Assembly (NCBI GenBank): GCA_030533445.1
Contig: JARPUW010000553.1
Location: 806,001 to 870,000, forward strand
Reading direction: 5' to 3'
From: Cyprinodon diabolis
Taxonomy: Eukaryota; Chordata; Actinopteri; Cyprinodontiformes; Cyprinodontidae
Length of the DNA: 64,000 nt
Positions 23,908 through 35,800 of this stretch are shown piece by piece. Under the pieces are notes generated by a model. It was not told the origin of the DNA, did no database searches, and saw only the letters and a program-made list of their open reading frames with translations. The position numbers and the translations under genes were made by a program. The first letter of the stretch is position 1. Every line of letters starts with the position of its first letter.

Positions 23908-26900
23908 CTACTGGAACCTTGAGCTGCTGGTGCTTCTGGAACCTTGAGCTGCTGGAACCTTGAGCTGCTGGAACCTTGAGCTGCTGGTGCTTCTGGAACC
24001 TTGAGAATCTGGAGCCTTGAGCTTCTGAAACCTTGGGCTGCTGGAGCCTTGAGCTGCTGGCGCTTCTGGAACCTTGAGCTGCTGGAACCTTGAGCTGCTG
24101 GTGCTTCTGGAACCTTGAGCTGCTGGAACCTTGAGCTGCTGGTGCTTCTGGAACCTTGAGCTGCTGGAACCTTGAGCTGCTGGAACCTTGAGCTGCTGGT
24201 GGTTCTGGAACCTTGAGCATCTGGAGCCTTGAGCTTCTGGAACCTTGAGCTGCTGGAGCCTTGAGCTGCTGGTGCTTCTGGAACCTTGAGCTGCTGGAAC
24301 CTTGAGCTGCTGGAACATTGAGCTGCTGGAACTTTGAGCATCTGGAGCCTTGAGCTTCTGGAGCCTTGAGCTGCTGGAACCTTGAGCTTCTGGAACCTTG
24401 AGCTGCTGGTGCATCTGGAACCTTGAGCATCTGGAGCCTTGAGCTTCTGGAACCTTGAGCTGCTGGAGCCTTGAGCTGCTGGTGCTTCTGGAACTTTGAG
24501 CTGCTGGAACCTTGAGCTGCTGCAGCCTTGAGCTGCTGGTGCTTCTGGAACATTGAGCTGCTGGAACCTTCAGCTTCTGGAACCTCTAGCTTCTGGAGCC
24601 TTGAGCTGCTGTAACCCTGAGCTGCTGGAACCTTGAGCTGCTGGTGCTTCTGGAACCTTGAGCTGCTGGAACCTTGAGCTGCTGGAACCTTGAGCTGCTG
24701 GAACATTGAGCTGCTGGAACTTTGAGCATCTGGAGCCTTGAGCATCTGGAGCCTTGAGCTGCTGGAACCTTGAGCTTCTGGAACCTTGAGCTGCTGGTGC
24801 ATCTGGAACCTTGAGCATCTGGAGCCTTGAGCTTCTGGAACCTTGAGCTGCTGGAGCCTTGAGCTGCTGGTGCTTCTGGAACTTTGAGCTGCTGGAACCT
24901 TGAGCTGCTGCAGCCTTGAGCTGCTGGTGCTTCTGGAACATTGAGCTGCTGGAACCTTGAGCTTCTGGAACCTCTAGCTTCTGGAGCCTTGAGCTGCTGT
25001 AACCCTGAGCTGCTGGAACCTTGAGCTGCTGGTGCTGCTGGAACCTTGAGCTGCTGGAACCTTGAGCTGCTGGTGCTTCTGGAACCTTCAGCTGCTGGAA
25101 CCTTGAGCTGCTGGAACCTTGAGCTGCTGGTGCTTCTGGAACCTTGAGCATCTGGAGCCTTGAGCTTCTGGAACCTTGAGCTGCTGGTGCTTCTGGAACC
25201 TTGAGCTGCTGGAGCCTTGAGCTGCCGGAACTTTGAGCTGCTGGAGCCTTGAGCTGCCGGAACTTTGAGCTGCTGGAGCCTTGAGCTGCTGGAACCTTGA
25301 GCTGCTGGTGCTTCTGGAACCTTGAGCTGCTGGAACCTTGAGCTGCTGGTGCTTATGGAACCTTGAGCTGCTGGAACCTTGAGCTGCTGGAACCTTGAGC
25401 TGCTGGAACCTTGAGCTGCTGGTGCTTCTGGAACCTTGAGCATCTGGAGCCTTGAGCTTCTGGAACCTTGAGCTGCTGGAGCCTTGAGCTGCTGGTGCTT
25501 CTGGAACCTTGAGCTGCTGGAACCTTGAGCTGCTGGTGCTTCTGGAACCTTGAGCTGCTGGTGCTTCTGGAACCTTGAGCATCTGGAGCCTTGAGCTTCT
25601 GGAACCTTGAGCTGCTGGTGCTTCTGGAACCTTGAGCTGCTGGAACCTTGAGCTGCTGGTGCTTCAGGAACCTTGAGCATCTGGAGCCTTGAGCTTCTGG
25701 AACCTTGAGCTGCTGGTGCTTCTGGAACCTTGAGCTGCTGGAGCCTTGAGCTGCTGGAACCTTGAGCTGCTGGTGCTTCTGGAACCTTGAGCTGCTGGAA
25801 CCTTGAGCTGCTGGTGCTTCTGGAACCTTGAGCTGCTGGAGCCTTGAGCTGCTGGAACCTTGAGCTGCTGGTGCTTCTGGAACCTTGAGCTGCTGGAACC
25901 TTGAGCTGCTGGTGCTTCTGGAACCTTGAGCTGCTGGAACCTTGAGCTGCTGGTGGTTCTGGAACCTTGAGCATCTGGAGCCTTGAGCTTCTGGAACCTT
26001 GAGCTGCTGGAACCTTGAGCTGCTGGTGGTTCTGGAACCTTGAGCATCTGGAGCCTTGAGCTTCTGGAACCTTGAGCTGCTGGAGCCTTGAGCTGCTGGT
26101 GCTTCTGGAACCTTGAGCTGCTGGAACCTTGAGCTGCTGGAACATTGAGCTGCTGGAACTTTGAGCATCTGGAGCCTTGAGCATCTGGAGCCTTGAGCTG
26201 CTGGAACCTTGAGCTTCTGGAACCTTGAGCTGCTGGTGCATCTGGAACCTTGGGCATCTGGAGCCTTGATCTTCTGGAACCTTGAGCTGCTGGTGCTTCT
26301 GGAACTTTGAGCTGCTGGAACCTTGAGCTGCTGCAGCCTTGAGCTGCTGGTGCTTCTGGAACATTGAGCTGCTGGAACCTTGAGCTTCTGGAACCTCTAG
26401 CTTCTGGAGCCTTGAGCTGCTGTAACCCTGAGCTGCTGGAACCTTGAGCTGCTGGTGCTTCTGGAACCTTGAGCTGCTGGAACCTCGAGCTGCTGGAACA
26501 TTGAGCTGCTGGAACTTTGAGCATCTGGAGCCTTGAGCATCTGGAGCCTTGAGCTGCTGGTGCATCTGGAGCCTTGAGCTTCTGGAACTTTGAGCTAATG
26601 GAGCCTTGAGCTGCTGGTGCTTCTGGAACTTTGAGCTGCTGGAACCTTGAGCTGCTGCAGCCTTGAGCTGCTGGTGCTTCTGGAACCTTGAGCATCTGGA
26701 GCCTTGAGCTTCTGGAACCTTGAGCTGCTGGAGCCTTGAGCTTCTGGAACCTTGAGCTGCTGGTGCTTCTGGAACCTTGAGCTGCTGGAACCTTGAGCTT
26801 CTGGAACCTTGAGCTGCTGGTGCTTCTGGAACCTTGAGCTGCTGGAACCTTGAGCTGCTGGAACCTTGAGCTGCTGGTGCTTCTGGAACCTTGAGCATCT

Positions 26901-27845
26901 GGAGCCTTGAGCTTCTGGAACCTTGAGCTGCTGGAACCTTGAGCTGCTGGTTCTTCTGGAACCTTGAGCTTCTGGAGCCTTGAGCTTCTGGAACCTTGAG
27001 CTGCTGGTGCTTCTGGAACCTTGAGCTGCTGGAATCTTGAGCTGCTGGTGCTTCTGGAACCTTGAGCTGCTGGAACCTTGAGCTGCTGGAACCTTGATCT
27101 GCTGGTGCTTCTGGAACCTTGAGCATCTGGAGCCTTGAGCTTCTGGAACCTTGAGCTGCTGGAGCCTTGAGCTGCTGGCGCTTCTGGAACCTTGAGCTGC
27201 TGGAACCTTGAGCTGCTGGTGCTTCTGGAACCTTGAGCTGCTGGAACCTTGAGCTGCTGGTGCTTCTGGAACCTTGAGCTGCTGGAGCCTTGAGCTGCTG
27301 GTGGTTCTGGAACCTTGAGCATCTGGAGCCTTGAGCTTCTGGAACCTTGAGCTGCTGGAACCTTGAGCTGCTGGAACCTTGAGCTGCTGGAGCCTTGAGC
27401 TGCTGGTGCTTCTGGAACCTTGAGCTGCTGGAACCTTGAGCTGCTGCAGCCTTGAGCTGCTGGTGCTTCTGGAACCTTGAGCTGCTGGAACCTTGAGCTT
27501 CTGGAACCTCTAGCTTCTGGAGCCTTGAGCTGCTGTAACCCTGAGCTGCTGGAACCTTGAGCTGCTGGTGCTGCTGGAACCTTGAGCTGCTGGAACCTTG
27601 AGCTGCTGGTGCTTCTGGAACCTTCAGCTGCTTGAACCTTGAGCTGCTGGAACCTTGAGCTGCTGGTGCTTCTGGAACCTTGAGCATCTGGAGCCTTGAG
27701 CTGCTGGAACCTTGAGCTGCTGGAGCCTTGAGCCTCTGGAACCTTGAGCTGCTGGTGCTTCTGGAACCTTGAGCTGCTGGACCCTTGAGCTGCTGGAACC
27801 TTGAGCTGCTGGAACCTTGAGCTGCTGGTGCTTCTGGAACCTTGA
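23890..27845. repeat. 4-kb block, first tandem copy (in A)
   Basis: The block starts at the CATGTGGATCC and CTACTGG marker at 23908. It carries the 388-base CTCTAGC doublet (24586, 24974), a GCTTATGG variant near 25353, a TTCAGG variant near 25664, CTCTAGC at 26397 and 27510, and a CTCGAG variant near 26.48 kb. It repeats from 27863 with offset 3955, then 3971. Copy B equivalent: about 50930-55080. Confidence 0.75.
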
Positions 27846-29830
27846 GCATGTGGATCCTTGAGCTACTGGAACCTTGAGCTGCTGGTGCTTCTGGAACCTT
27901 GAGCTGCTGGAACCTTGAGCTGCTGGAACCTTGAGCTGCTGGTGCTTCTGGAACCTTGAGAATCTGGAGCCTTGAGCTTCTGAAACCTTGGGCTGCTGGA
28001 GCCTTGAGCTGCTGGCGCTTCTGGAACCTTGAGCTGCTGGAACCTTGAGCTGCTGGAACCTTGAGCTGCTGGTGCTTCTGGAACCTTGAGCTGCTGGAAC
28101 CTTGAGCTGCTGGTGCTTCTGGAACCTTGAGCTGCTGGAACCTTGAGCTGCTGGAACCTTGAGCTGCTGGTGGTTCTGGAACCTTGAGCATCTGGAGCCT
28201 TGAGCTTCTGGAACCTTGAGCTGCTGGAGCCTTGAGCTGCTGGTGCTTCTGGAACCTTGAGCTGCTGGAACCTTGAGCTGCTGGAACATTGAGCTGCTGG
28301 AACTTTGAGCATCTGGAGCCTTGAGCTTCTGGAGCCTTGAGCTGCTGGAACCTTGAGCTTCTGGAACCTTGAGCTGCTGGTGCATCTGGAACCTTGAGCA
28401 TCTGGAGCCTTGAGCTTCTGGAACCTTGAGCTGCTGGAGCCTTGAGCTGCTGGTGCTTCTGGAACTTTGAGCTGCTGGAACCTTGAGCTGCTGCAGCCTT
28501 GAGCTGCTGGTGCTTCTGGAACATTGAGCTGCTGGAACCTTCAGCTTCTGGAACCTCTAGCTTCTGGAGCCTTGAGCTGCTGTAACCCTGAGCTGCTGGA
28601 ACCTTGAGCTGCTGGTGCTTCTGGAACCTTGAGCTGCTGGAACCTTGAGCTGCTGGAACCTTGAGCTGCTGGAACATTGAGCTGCTGGAACTTTGAGCAT
28701 CTGGAGCCTTGAGCATCTGGAGCCTTGAGCTGCTGGAACCTTGAGCTTCTGGAACCTTGAGCTGCTGGTGCATCTGGAACCTTGAGCATCTGGAGCCTTG
28801 AGCTTCTGGAACCTTGAGCTGCTGGAGCCTTGAGCTGCTGGTGCTTCTGGAACTTTGAGCTGCTGGAACCTTGAGCTGCTGCAGCCTTGAGCTGCTGGTG
28901 CTTCTGGAACATTGAGCTGCTGGAACCTTGAGCTTCTGGAACCTCTAGCTTCTGGAGCCTTGAGCTGCTGTAACCCTGAGCTGCTGGAACCTTGAGCTGC
29001 TGGTGCTGCTGGAACCTTGAGCTGCTGGAACCTTGAGCTGCTGGTGCTTCTGGAACCTTCAGCTGCTGGAACCTTGAGCTGCTGGAACCTTGAGCTGCTG
29101 GTGCTTCTGGAACCTTGAGCATCTGGAGCCTTGAGCTTCTGGAACCTTGAGCTGCTGGTGCTTCTGGAACCTTGAGCTGCTGGAGCCTTGAGCTGCCGGA
29201 ACTTTGAGCTGCTGGAGCCTTGAGCTGCCGGAACTTTGAGCTGCTGGAGCCTTGAGCTGCTGGAACCTTGAGCTGCTGGTGCTTCTGGAACCTTGAGCTG
29301 CTGGAACCTTGAGCTGCTGGTGCTTATGGAACCTTGAGCTGCTGGAACCTTGAGCTGCTGGAACCTTGAGCTGCTGGAACCTTGAGCTGCTGGTGCTTCT
29401 GGAACCTTGAGCATCTGGAGCCTTGAGCTTCTGGAACCTTGAGCTGCTGGAGCCTTGAGCTGCTGGTGCTTCTGGAACCTTGAGCTGCTGGAACCTTGAG
29501 CTGCTGGTGCTTCTGGAACCTTGAGCTGCTGGTGCTTCTGGAACCTTGAGCATCTGGAGCCTTGAGCTTCTGGAACCTTGAGCTGCTGGTGCTTCTGGAA
29601 CCTTGAGCTGCTGGAACCTTGAGCTGCTGGTGCTTCAGGAACCTTGAGCATCTGGAGCCTTGAGCTTCTGGAACCTTGAGCTGCTGGTGCTTCTGGAACC
29701 TTGAGCTGCTGGAACCTTGAGCTGCTGCAGCCTTGAGCTGCTGGTGCTTCTGGAACATTGAGCTGCTGGAACCTTGAGCTTCTGGAACCTCTAGCTTCTG
29801 GAGCCTTGAGCTGCTGTAACCCTGAGCTGC
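27846..29830. repeat. 4-kb block, second tandem copy, truncated at end of copy A
   Basis: CTACTGG at 27863, the CTCTAGC doublet at 28557 and 28945, the GCTTATGG variant near 29324 and the TTCAGG variant near 29636 follow the first copy in order. After about 29.70 kb the sequence jumps to a GCTGCTGCAGCC stretch. Against copy B, where the block continues, about 520 bases are absent. Copy B begins just beyond. Confidence 0.7.
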
Positions 29831-32800
29831 TGGAACCTTGAGCTGCTGGTGCTTCTGGAACCTTGAGCTGCTGGAACCTTGAGCTGCTGGAACCTTGAGC
29901 TGCTGGAACATTGAGCTGCTGGAACTTTGAGTATCTGGAGCCTTGAGCATCTGGAGCCTTGAGCTGCTGGAACCTTGAGCTTCTGGAACCTTGAGCTGCT
30001 GGTGCATCTGGAACCTTGAGCTTCTGGAGCCTTGAGCTTCTGGAACCTTGAGCTGCTGGAGCCTTGAGCTGCTGGTGCTTCTGGAACTTTGAGCTGCTGG
30101 AACCTTGAGCTGCTGCAGCCTTGAGCTGCTGGTGCTTCTGGAACATTGAGCTGCTGGAACCTTGAGCTTCTGGAACCTCTAGCTTCTGGAGCCTTGAGCT
30201 GCTGTAACCCTGAGCTGCTGGAACCTTGAGCTGCTGGTGCTTCTGGAACCTTGAGCTGCTGGAACCTTGAGCTGCTGGAACATTGAGCTGCTGGAACTTT
30301 GAGCATCTGGAGCCTTGAGCATCTGGAGCCTTGAGCTGCTGGAACCTTGACCTTCTGGAACCTTGAGCTGCTGGTGCATCTGGAACATTGAGCATCTGGA
30401 GCCTTGAGCTTCTGGAACCTTGAGCTGCTGGAGCCTTGAGTTGCTGGTGCTTCTGGAACTTTGAGCTGCTGGAACCTTGAGCTGCTGCAGCCTTGAGCTG
30501 CTGGTGCTTCTGGAACATTGAGCTGCTGGAACCTTGAGCTTCTGGAACCTCTAGCTTCTGGAGCCTTGAGCTGCTGTAACCCTGAGCTGCTGGAACCTTG
30601 AGCTGCTGGTGCTGCTGGAACCTTGAGCTGCTGGAACCTTGAGCTGCTGGTGCTTCTGGAACCTTCAGCTGCTGAAACCTTGAGCTGCTGGAACCTTGAG
30701 CTGCTGGTGCTTCTGGAACCTTGAGCATCTGGAGCCTTGAGCTTCTGGAACCTTGAGCTGCTGGTGCTTCTGGAACCTTGAGCTGCTGGAGCCTTGAGCT
30801 GCCGGAACTTTGAGCTGCTGGAGCCTTGAGATGCTGGAACCTTGAGCTGCTGGTGCTTCTGGAACCTTGAGCTGCTGGAACCTTGAGCTGCTGGTGCTTC
30901 TGGAACCTTGAGCTGCTGGAACCTTGAGCTGCTGGAACCTTGAGCTGCTGGTGCTTCTGGAACCTTGAGCATCTGGAGCCTTGAGCTTCTGGAACCTTGA
31001 GCTGCTGGAGCCTTGAGCTGCTGGTGCTTCTGGAACCTTGAGCTGCTGGAACCTTGAGCTGCTGGAACCTTGAGCTGCTGGTGCTTCTGGAACCTTGAGC
31101 TGCTGGAACCTTCAGCTGCTGGAACCTTCAGCTGCTGGTGCTTCTGGAACCTTGAGCATCTGGAGCCTTGAGCTTCTGGAACCTTGAGCTGCTGGAGCCT
31201 TGAGCTGCTGGTGCTTCTGGAACCTTGAGCTGCTGGAACCTTGAGCTGCTGGAACCTTGAGCTGCTGGTGCTTCTGGAACCTTGAGCTGCTGGAACCTTG
31301 AGCTGCTGGTGCTTCTGGAACCTTGAGCATATGGAGCCTTGAGCTTCTGGAACCTTGAGCTGCTGGTGCTTCTGGAACCTTGAGCTGCTGGAACCTTGAG
31401 CTGCTGGTGCTTCTGGAACCTTGAGCATGTGGAGCCTTGAGCTACTGGAACCTTGAGCTGCTGGTGCTTCTGGAACCTTGAGCTGCTGGAACCTTGAGCT
31501 GCTGGTGCTTCTGGAACCTTGAGAATCTGGAGCCTTGAGCTTCTGGAACCTTGGGCTGCTGGAGCCTTAAGCTGCTGGCGCTTCTGGAACCTTGAGCTGC
31601 TGGAACCTTGAGCTGCTGGAACTTTGAGCATCTGGAGCCTTGGGCATCTGGAGCCTTGAGCTGCTGGACCCTTGAGCTTCTGGAACCTTGAGCTGCTGGT
31701 GCTTCTGGAACCTTGAGCATCTGGAACCTTGAGCTGCTGGAACCTTGAGCTGCTGGAACCTTGAAGTGCTGGTGCTTCTGGAACCTTGAGCATCTGGAGC
31801 CTTGAGCTTCTGGAACCTTGAGCTGCTGGTGCTTCTGGAACCTTGAGCTGCTGGAACCTTGAGCTGCTGGTGCTTCTGGAACCTTGAGCATCTGGAGCCT
31901 TGAGCTTCTGGAACCTTGAGCTGCTGGAACCTTGAGCTGCTGGTGCTTCTGGAACCTTGAGCATGTGGAGCCTTGAGCTACTGGAACCTTGAGCTGCTGG
32001 TGCTTCTGGAACCTTGAGCTGCTGGAACCTTGAGCTGCTGGAACCTTGAGCTGCTGGTGCTTCTGGAACCTTGAGAATCTGGAGCCTTGAGCTTCTGGAA
32101 CCTTGGGCTGCTGGAGCCTTAAGCTGCTGGCGCTTCTGGAACCTTGAGCTGTTGGAACCTTGAGCTGCTGGAACCTTGAGCTGCTGGTGCTTCTGGAACC
32201 TTGAGCTGCTGGAACCTTGAGCTGCTGGAACCTTGAGCTGCTGGTGCTTCTGGAACCTTGAGAATCTGGAGCCTTGAGCTTCTGGAACCTTGGGCTGCTG
32301 GAGCCTTAAGCTGCTGGCGCTTCTGGAACCTTGAGCTGCTGGAACCTTGAGCTGCTGGAACCTTGAGCTGCTGGTGCTTCTGGAACCTTGAGCTGCTGGA
32401 ACCTTGAGCTGCTGGTGCTTCTGGAACCTTGAGCTGCTGGAACCTTGAGCTGCTGGTGGTTCTGGAACCTTGAGCATCTGGAGCCTTGAGCTTCTGGAAC
32501 CTTGAGCTGCTGGAGCCTTGAGCTGCTGGTGCTTCTGGAACCTTGAGCTGCTGGAACCTTGAGCTGCTGGAACATTGAGCTGCTGGAACTTTGAGCATCT
32601 GGAGCCTTGAGCATCTGGAGCCTTGAGCTGCTGGAACCTTGAGCTTCTGGAACCTTGAGCTGCTGGTGCATCTGGAACCTTGAGCATCTGGAGCCTTGAG
32701 CTTCTGGAACCTTGAGCTGCTGGAGCCTTGAGCTGCTGGTGCTTCTGGAACCTTGAGCTGCTGGAACCTTGAGCTGCTGGTGCTTCTGGAACCTTGAGCT

Positions 32801-35800
32801 GCTGGAACCTTGAGCTGCTGGTGCTTCTGGAACCTTGAGCATCTGGAGCATTGAGCTTCTGGAACCTTGAGCTGCTGGAGCCTTGAGCTGCTGGTGCTTC
32901 TGGAACCTTGAGCTGCTGGAGCCTTGAGCTGCTGGAACCTTGAGCTGCTGGTGTTTCTGGAACCTTGAGCTGCTGGAACCTTGAGCTGCTGGTGCTTCTG
33001 GAACCTTGAGCTGCTGGTGCTTCTTGAACCTTGAGCTTCTGGAACCTTGAGCTGCTGGTGCTTCTTGAACCTTGAGCTGCTGGAACCTTGAGCTGCTGGA
33101 ACCTTGAGCTGCTGGTGCTTCTGGAACCTTCAGCTGCTGAAACCTTGAGCTGCTGGAACCTTGAGCTGCTGGTGCTTCTGGAACCTTGAGCATCTGGAGC
33201 CTTGAGCTTCTGGAACCTTGAGCTGCTGGTGCTTCTGGAACCTTGAGCTGCTGGAGCCTTGAGCTGCCGGAACTTTGAGCTGCTGGAGCCTTGAGATGCT
33301 GGAACCTTGAGCTGCTGGTGCTTCTGGAACCTTGAGCTGCTGGAACCTTGAGCTGCTGGTGCTTCTGGAACCTTGAGCTGCTGGAACCTTGAGCTGCTGG
33401 AACCTTGAGCTGCTGGTGCTTCTGGAACCTTGAGCATCTGGAGCCTTGAGCTTCTGGAACCTTGAGCTGCTGGAGCCTTGAGCTGCTGGTGCTTCTGGAA
33501 CCTTGAGCTGCTGGAACCTTGAGCTGCTGGAACCTTGAGCTGCTGGAACCTTGAGCTGCTGGTGCTTCTGGAACCTTGAGCATCTGGAGCCTTGAGCTTC
33601 TGGAACCTTGAGCTGCTGGAGCCTTGAGCTGCTGGTGCTTCTGGAACCTTGAGAATCTGGAGCCTTGAGCTTCTGGAACCTTGGGCTGCTGGAGCCTTAA
33701 GCTGCTGGCGCTTCTGGAACCTTGAGCTGCTGGAACCTTGAGCTGCTGGAACCTTGAGCTGCTGGTGCTTCTGGAACCTTGAGCTGCTGGAACCTTGAGC
33801 TGCTGGTGCTTCTGGAACCTTGAGCTGCTGGAACCTTGAGCTGCTGGTGCTTCTGGAACCTTGAGCATATGGAGCCTTGAGCTTCTGGAACCTTGAGCTG
33901 CTGGTGCTTCTGGAACCTTGAGCTGCTGGAACCTTGAGCTGCTGGTGCTTCTGGAACCTTGAGCATGTGGAGCCTTGAGCTACTGGAACCTTGAGCTGCT
34001 GGTGCTTCTGGAACCTTGAGCTGCTGGAACCTTGAGCTGCTGGTGCTTCTGGAACCTTGAGCATGTGGAGCCTTGAGCTACTGGAACCTTGAGCTGCTGG
34101 TGCTTCTGGAACCTTGAGCTGCTGGAACCTTGAGCTGCTGGTGCTTCTGGAACCTTGAGAATCTGGAGCCTTGAGCTTCTGGAACCTTGGGCTGCTGGAG
34201 CCTTAAGCTGCTGGCGCTTCTGGAACCTTGAGCTGCTGGAACCTTGAGCTGCTGGAACTTTGAGCATCTGGAGCCTTGGGCATCTGGAGCCTTGAGCTGC
34301 TGGACCCTTGAGCTTCTGGAACCTTGAGCTGCTGGTGCTTCTGGAACCTTGAGCATCTGGAACCTTGAGCTGCTGGAACCTTGAGCTGCTGGAACCTTGA
34401 AGTGCTGGTGCTTCTGGAACCTTGAGCATCTGGAGCCTTGAGCTTCTGGAACCTTGAGCTGCTGGTGCTTCTGGAACCTTGAGCTGCTGGAACCTTGAGC
34501 TGCTGGTGCTTCTGGAACCTTGAGCATCTGGAGCCTTGAGCTTCTGGAACCTTGAGCTGCTGGAACCTTGAGCTGCTGGTGCTTCTGGAACCTTGAGCAT
34601 GTGGAGCATTGAGCTACTGGAACCTTGAGCTGCTGGTGCTTCTGGAACCTTGAGCTGCTGGAACCTTGAGCTGCTGGAACCTTGAGCTGCTGGTGCTTCT
34701 GGAACCTTGAGAATCTGGAGCCTTGAGCTTCTGGAACCTTGGGCTGCTGGAGCCTTAAGCTGCTGGCGCTTCTGGAACCTTGAGCTGCTGGAACCTTGAG
34801 CTGCTGGTGCTTCTGGAACCTTGAGCTGCTGGAACCTTGAGCTGCTGGAACCTTGAGCTGCTGGTGCTTCTGGAACCTTGAGAATCTGGAGCCTTGAGCT
34901 TCTGGAACCTTGGGCTGCTGGAGCCTTAAGCTGCTGGCGCTTCTGGAACCTTGAGCTGCTGGAACCTTGAGCTGCTGGAACCTTGAGCTGCTGGTGCTTC
35001 TGGAACCTTGAGCTGCTGGAACCTTGAGCTGCTGGTGCTTCTGGAACCTTGAGCTGCTGGAACCTTGAGCTGCTGGTGGTTCTGGAACCTTGAGCATCTG
35101 GAGCCTTGAGCTTCTGGAACCTTGAGCTGCTGGAGCCTTGAGCTGCTGGTGCTTCTGGAACCTTGAGCTGCTGGAACCTTGAGCTGCTGGAACATTGAGC
35201 TGCTGGAACTTTGAGCATCTGGAGCCTTGAGCATCTGGAGCCTTGAGCTGCTGGAACCTTGAGCTTCTGGAACCTTGAGCTGCTGGTGCATCTGGAACCT
35301 TGAGCATCTGGAGCCTTGAGCTTCTGGAACCTTGAGCTGCTGGAGCCTTGAGCTGCTGGTGCTTCTGGAACCTTGAGCTGCTGGAACCTTGAGCTGCTGG
35401 TGCTTCTGGAACCTTGAGCTGCTGGAACCTTGAGCTGCTGGTGCTTCTGGAACCTTGAGCATCTGGAGCATTGAGCTTCTGGAACCTTGAGCTGCTGGAG
35501 CCTTGAGCTGCTGGTGCTTCTGGAACCTTGAGCTGCTGGAGCCTTGAGCTGCTGGAACCTTGAGCTGCTGGTGTTTCTGGAACCTTGAGCTGCTGGAACC
35601 TTGAGCTGCTGGTGCTTCTGGAACCTTGAGCTGCTGGTGCTTCTTGAACCTTGAGCTTCTGGAACCTTGAGCTGCTGGTGCTTCTTGAACCTTGAGCTGC
35701 TGGAACCTTGAGCTGCTGGAACCTTGAGCTGCTGGTGCTTCTGGAACCTTGAGCATCTGGTGCCTTGAGCTTCTGGAACCTTGAGCTGCTGGTGCTTCTG

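Larger units (their letters stand above)
2995..29830. repeat. 27-kb macro-repeat, copy A
   Basis: This is the first copy of a head-to-tail duplication. Sixteen CTACTGG markers from 4456 to 27863 each have a partner in copy B in the same order. The A-to-B offset steps through 26849, 27002, 26986, 27002, 27018, 27050, 27082, 27041, 27194 and 27235. Steps of 16, 32 and 41 bases are whole units (41 is 16 plus 25). Long stretches between steps look identical by eye. The left boundary is placed near 2,995, where similarity to 29.83 kb begins, and the right boundary where copy B starts; both are uncertain by about 100 bases because of the repetitive background. Confidence 0.85.
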
